Positions 63,386-64,000 of a stretch of DNA of 64,000 bases are shown in pieces. Source of the stretch: a virus. The translations under genes and the position numbers were made by a program. The notes below the pieces were generated by a model. The model was not told the origin of the DNA, made no database searches, and saw only the letters and a program-made list of their open reading frames with translations. How positions within the stretch are numbered: position 1 is the stretch's first letter; each line of letters opens with the position of its first letter. The stretch covers positions 1-64,000 of the IMG/VR virus record IMGVR_UViG_3300029915_000009; one strand, 5' to 3'.

Positions 63386-64000
63386 ATGCCAATATCAAAA
63401 ACAATAGATTTTTTACCGCCATATTTACGAACGCGTCCGAATAAAAGATTTCTAGATAGCACGTTAGATGTGCTAACTTCCCCACCACAACTATCTAGAT
63501 TTAATGGTTATATCGGAAGACAATGGAAAAATGGCACATTGCTAGACGGCTCTTACCTATTAGAGTCAACCGCGCCTAGGCAGAATTATCAATTAGAATC
63601 AGCGTTTGTTACGACAGACGACCAAAATAACATAACCAATATTTCTAATTTTATTGATGTACTTAATGCTACCTCAAACAAAGATGGCATCGTATCTGAC
63701 TGGGCTCGAATATTAACTTCCGGAATGTATAGTTGGAAGGGATTTGTCGACATCGACAAATTAATAAATTATCAAAATTATTATTGGCTGTATCAACCGG
63801 TAGATAATATTCAATCCGTTAATGCATGGTACTGGAATAATAGCATAGAAATTAATGATTCTATTAATAATGTGCAGGGCCATATTTCTTATATAACATC
63901 AGATAATATAACATTATTAGACGGCATGATTGTATCAATTGCTAACGTAAGTTATATTGTTGAAGGTGTTGGAAAAGAAATTGTTTTAATTCCGTTAACA
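63386..64000 (+). CDS. Large virion structural protein, N-terminal part (runs off the right edge)
   Basis: The frame is open for 205 codons to the window end. It begins MPISKTIDFLPPYLRTRPNK, then RFLDSTLDVLTSPPQLSRFN and GYIGRQWKNGTLLDGSYLLE. The region DKLINYQNYYWLYQP is typical of very large structural proteins in T4-superfamily phages (cyanophage-like baseplate or fibre-base proteins). The DNA is AT-rich again. Late promoter with 5-nt spacing. Confidence 0.72.
   Translation, partial: MPISKTIDFLPPYLRTRPNKRFLDSTLDVLTSPPQLSRFNGYIGRQWKNGTLLDGSYLLESTAPRQNYQLESAFVTTDDQNNITNISNFIDVLNATSNKDGIVSDWARILTSGMYSWKGFVDIDKLINYQNYYWLYQPVDNIQSVNAWYWNNSIEINDSINNVQGHISYITSDNITLLDGMIVSIANVSYIVEGVGKEIVLIPLT

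Overview
The window is part of the genome of a large tailed phage of the T4 superfamily (contractile-tail myovirus). Evidence includes gp6-, gp25-, gp53- and gp48/54-like baseplate proteins, a gp5-like hub-spike, a gp55-like late sigma factor, the gp46/gp47 recombination nuclease, a gp44-like clamp loader, a gp31/GroES-like cochaperonin, and T4-type late promoters (TATAAATA and variants). Both ends cut through genes: a tail fibre on the left and a large virion protein on the right. The host is probably a member of the Acidobacteriota. One secreted protein (45102-45533) looks like a family I associate with that phylum, and the distal fibre modules are GC-rich in an otherwise AT-rich genome. This host call is an inference.

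Layout. 1-9121 (-): tail fibre, baseplate wedge and tube-baseplate junction, behind late promoters. 9207-13222 (+): sigma factor and gp47/gp46 with a macro-like gene between them. 13257-18291 (-): peptidoglycan-active protein, hub-spike with a C-terminal transglycosylase, membrane and conserved proteins. 18433-24151: phoH (+), then thymidine kinase, JAMM protease, clamp loader, cochaperonin, DnaE-motif protein and dUTPase (-). 24203-27762 (-): two virion proteins. 27814-31160 (-): a head-to-tail array of very small related genes that also encloses a translation initiation factor IF-1 gene. 31509-35363 (+): AAA ATPase, small genes, a second array of the same small-protein family, and a phosphoesterase. 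35366-44982: a block with six ADP-ribosyltransferase-like paralogues (one broken), a P-loop kinase, a nucleotidyltransferase, a 500-aa protein, an IS200/IS605 remnant and two possible glycosyltransferases. 45102-54495: early genes behind strong host-type promoters, including thyX, an RNA polymerase omega-like protein and a CCA-adding enzyme. 54550-58191: a GIY-YIG nuclease, a circularly permuted tmRNA, a third small-gene array, an exonuclease and QueD. 58384-64000 (+): fibre genes behind a late promoter, then the start of a large structural protein.

The most unusual content is as follows. (1) A permuted tmRNA with a 7-bp acceptor stem carrying G3-U70 and a tag ending in NRELALA. (2) IF-1, a CCA enzyme and an omega-like protein, which suggest manipulation of host translation and transcription. 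(3) About 20 small genes of one diverging family in three arrays. (4) A block of proteins sharing an N-terminus of the form MKIxEL, like the T4 capsid-targeting peptide, several of them ADP-ribosyltransferase-like, which suggests a set of ejected effectors. (5) Two promoter classes whose -10 boxes lie only about 5-6 nt before the ATG, which predicts many leaderless mRNAs. (6) A 124-nt structured repeat present three times upstream of early promoters. (7) Fibre proteins that begin with Sec-like signal peptides.

No tRNA genes, CRISPR array, integrase or terminase were seen in this window.
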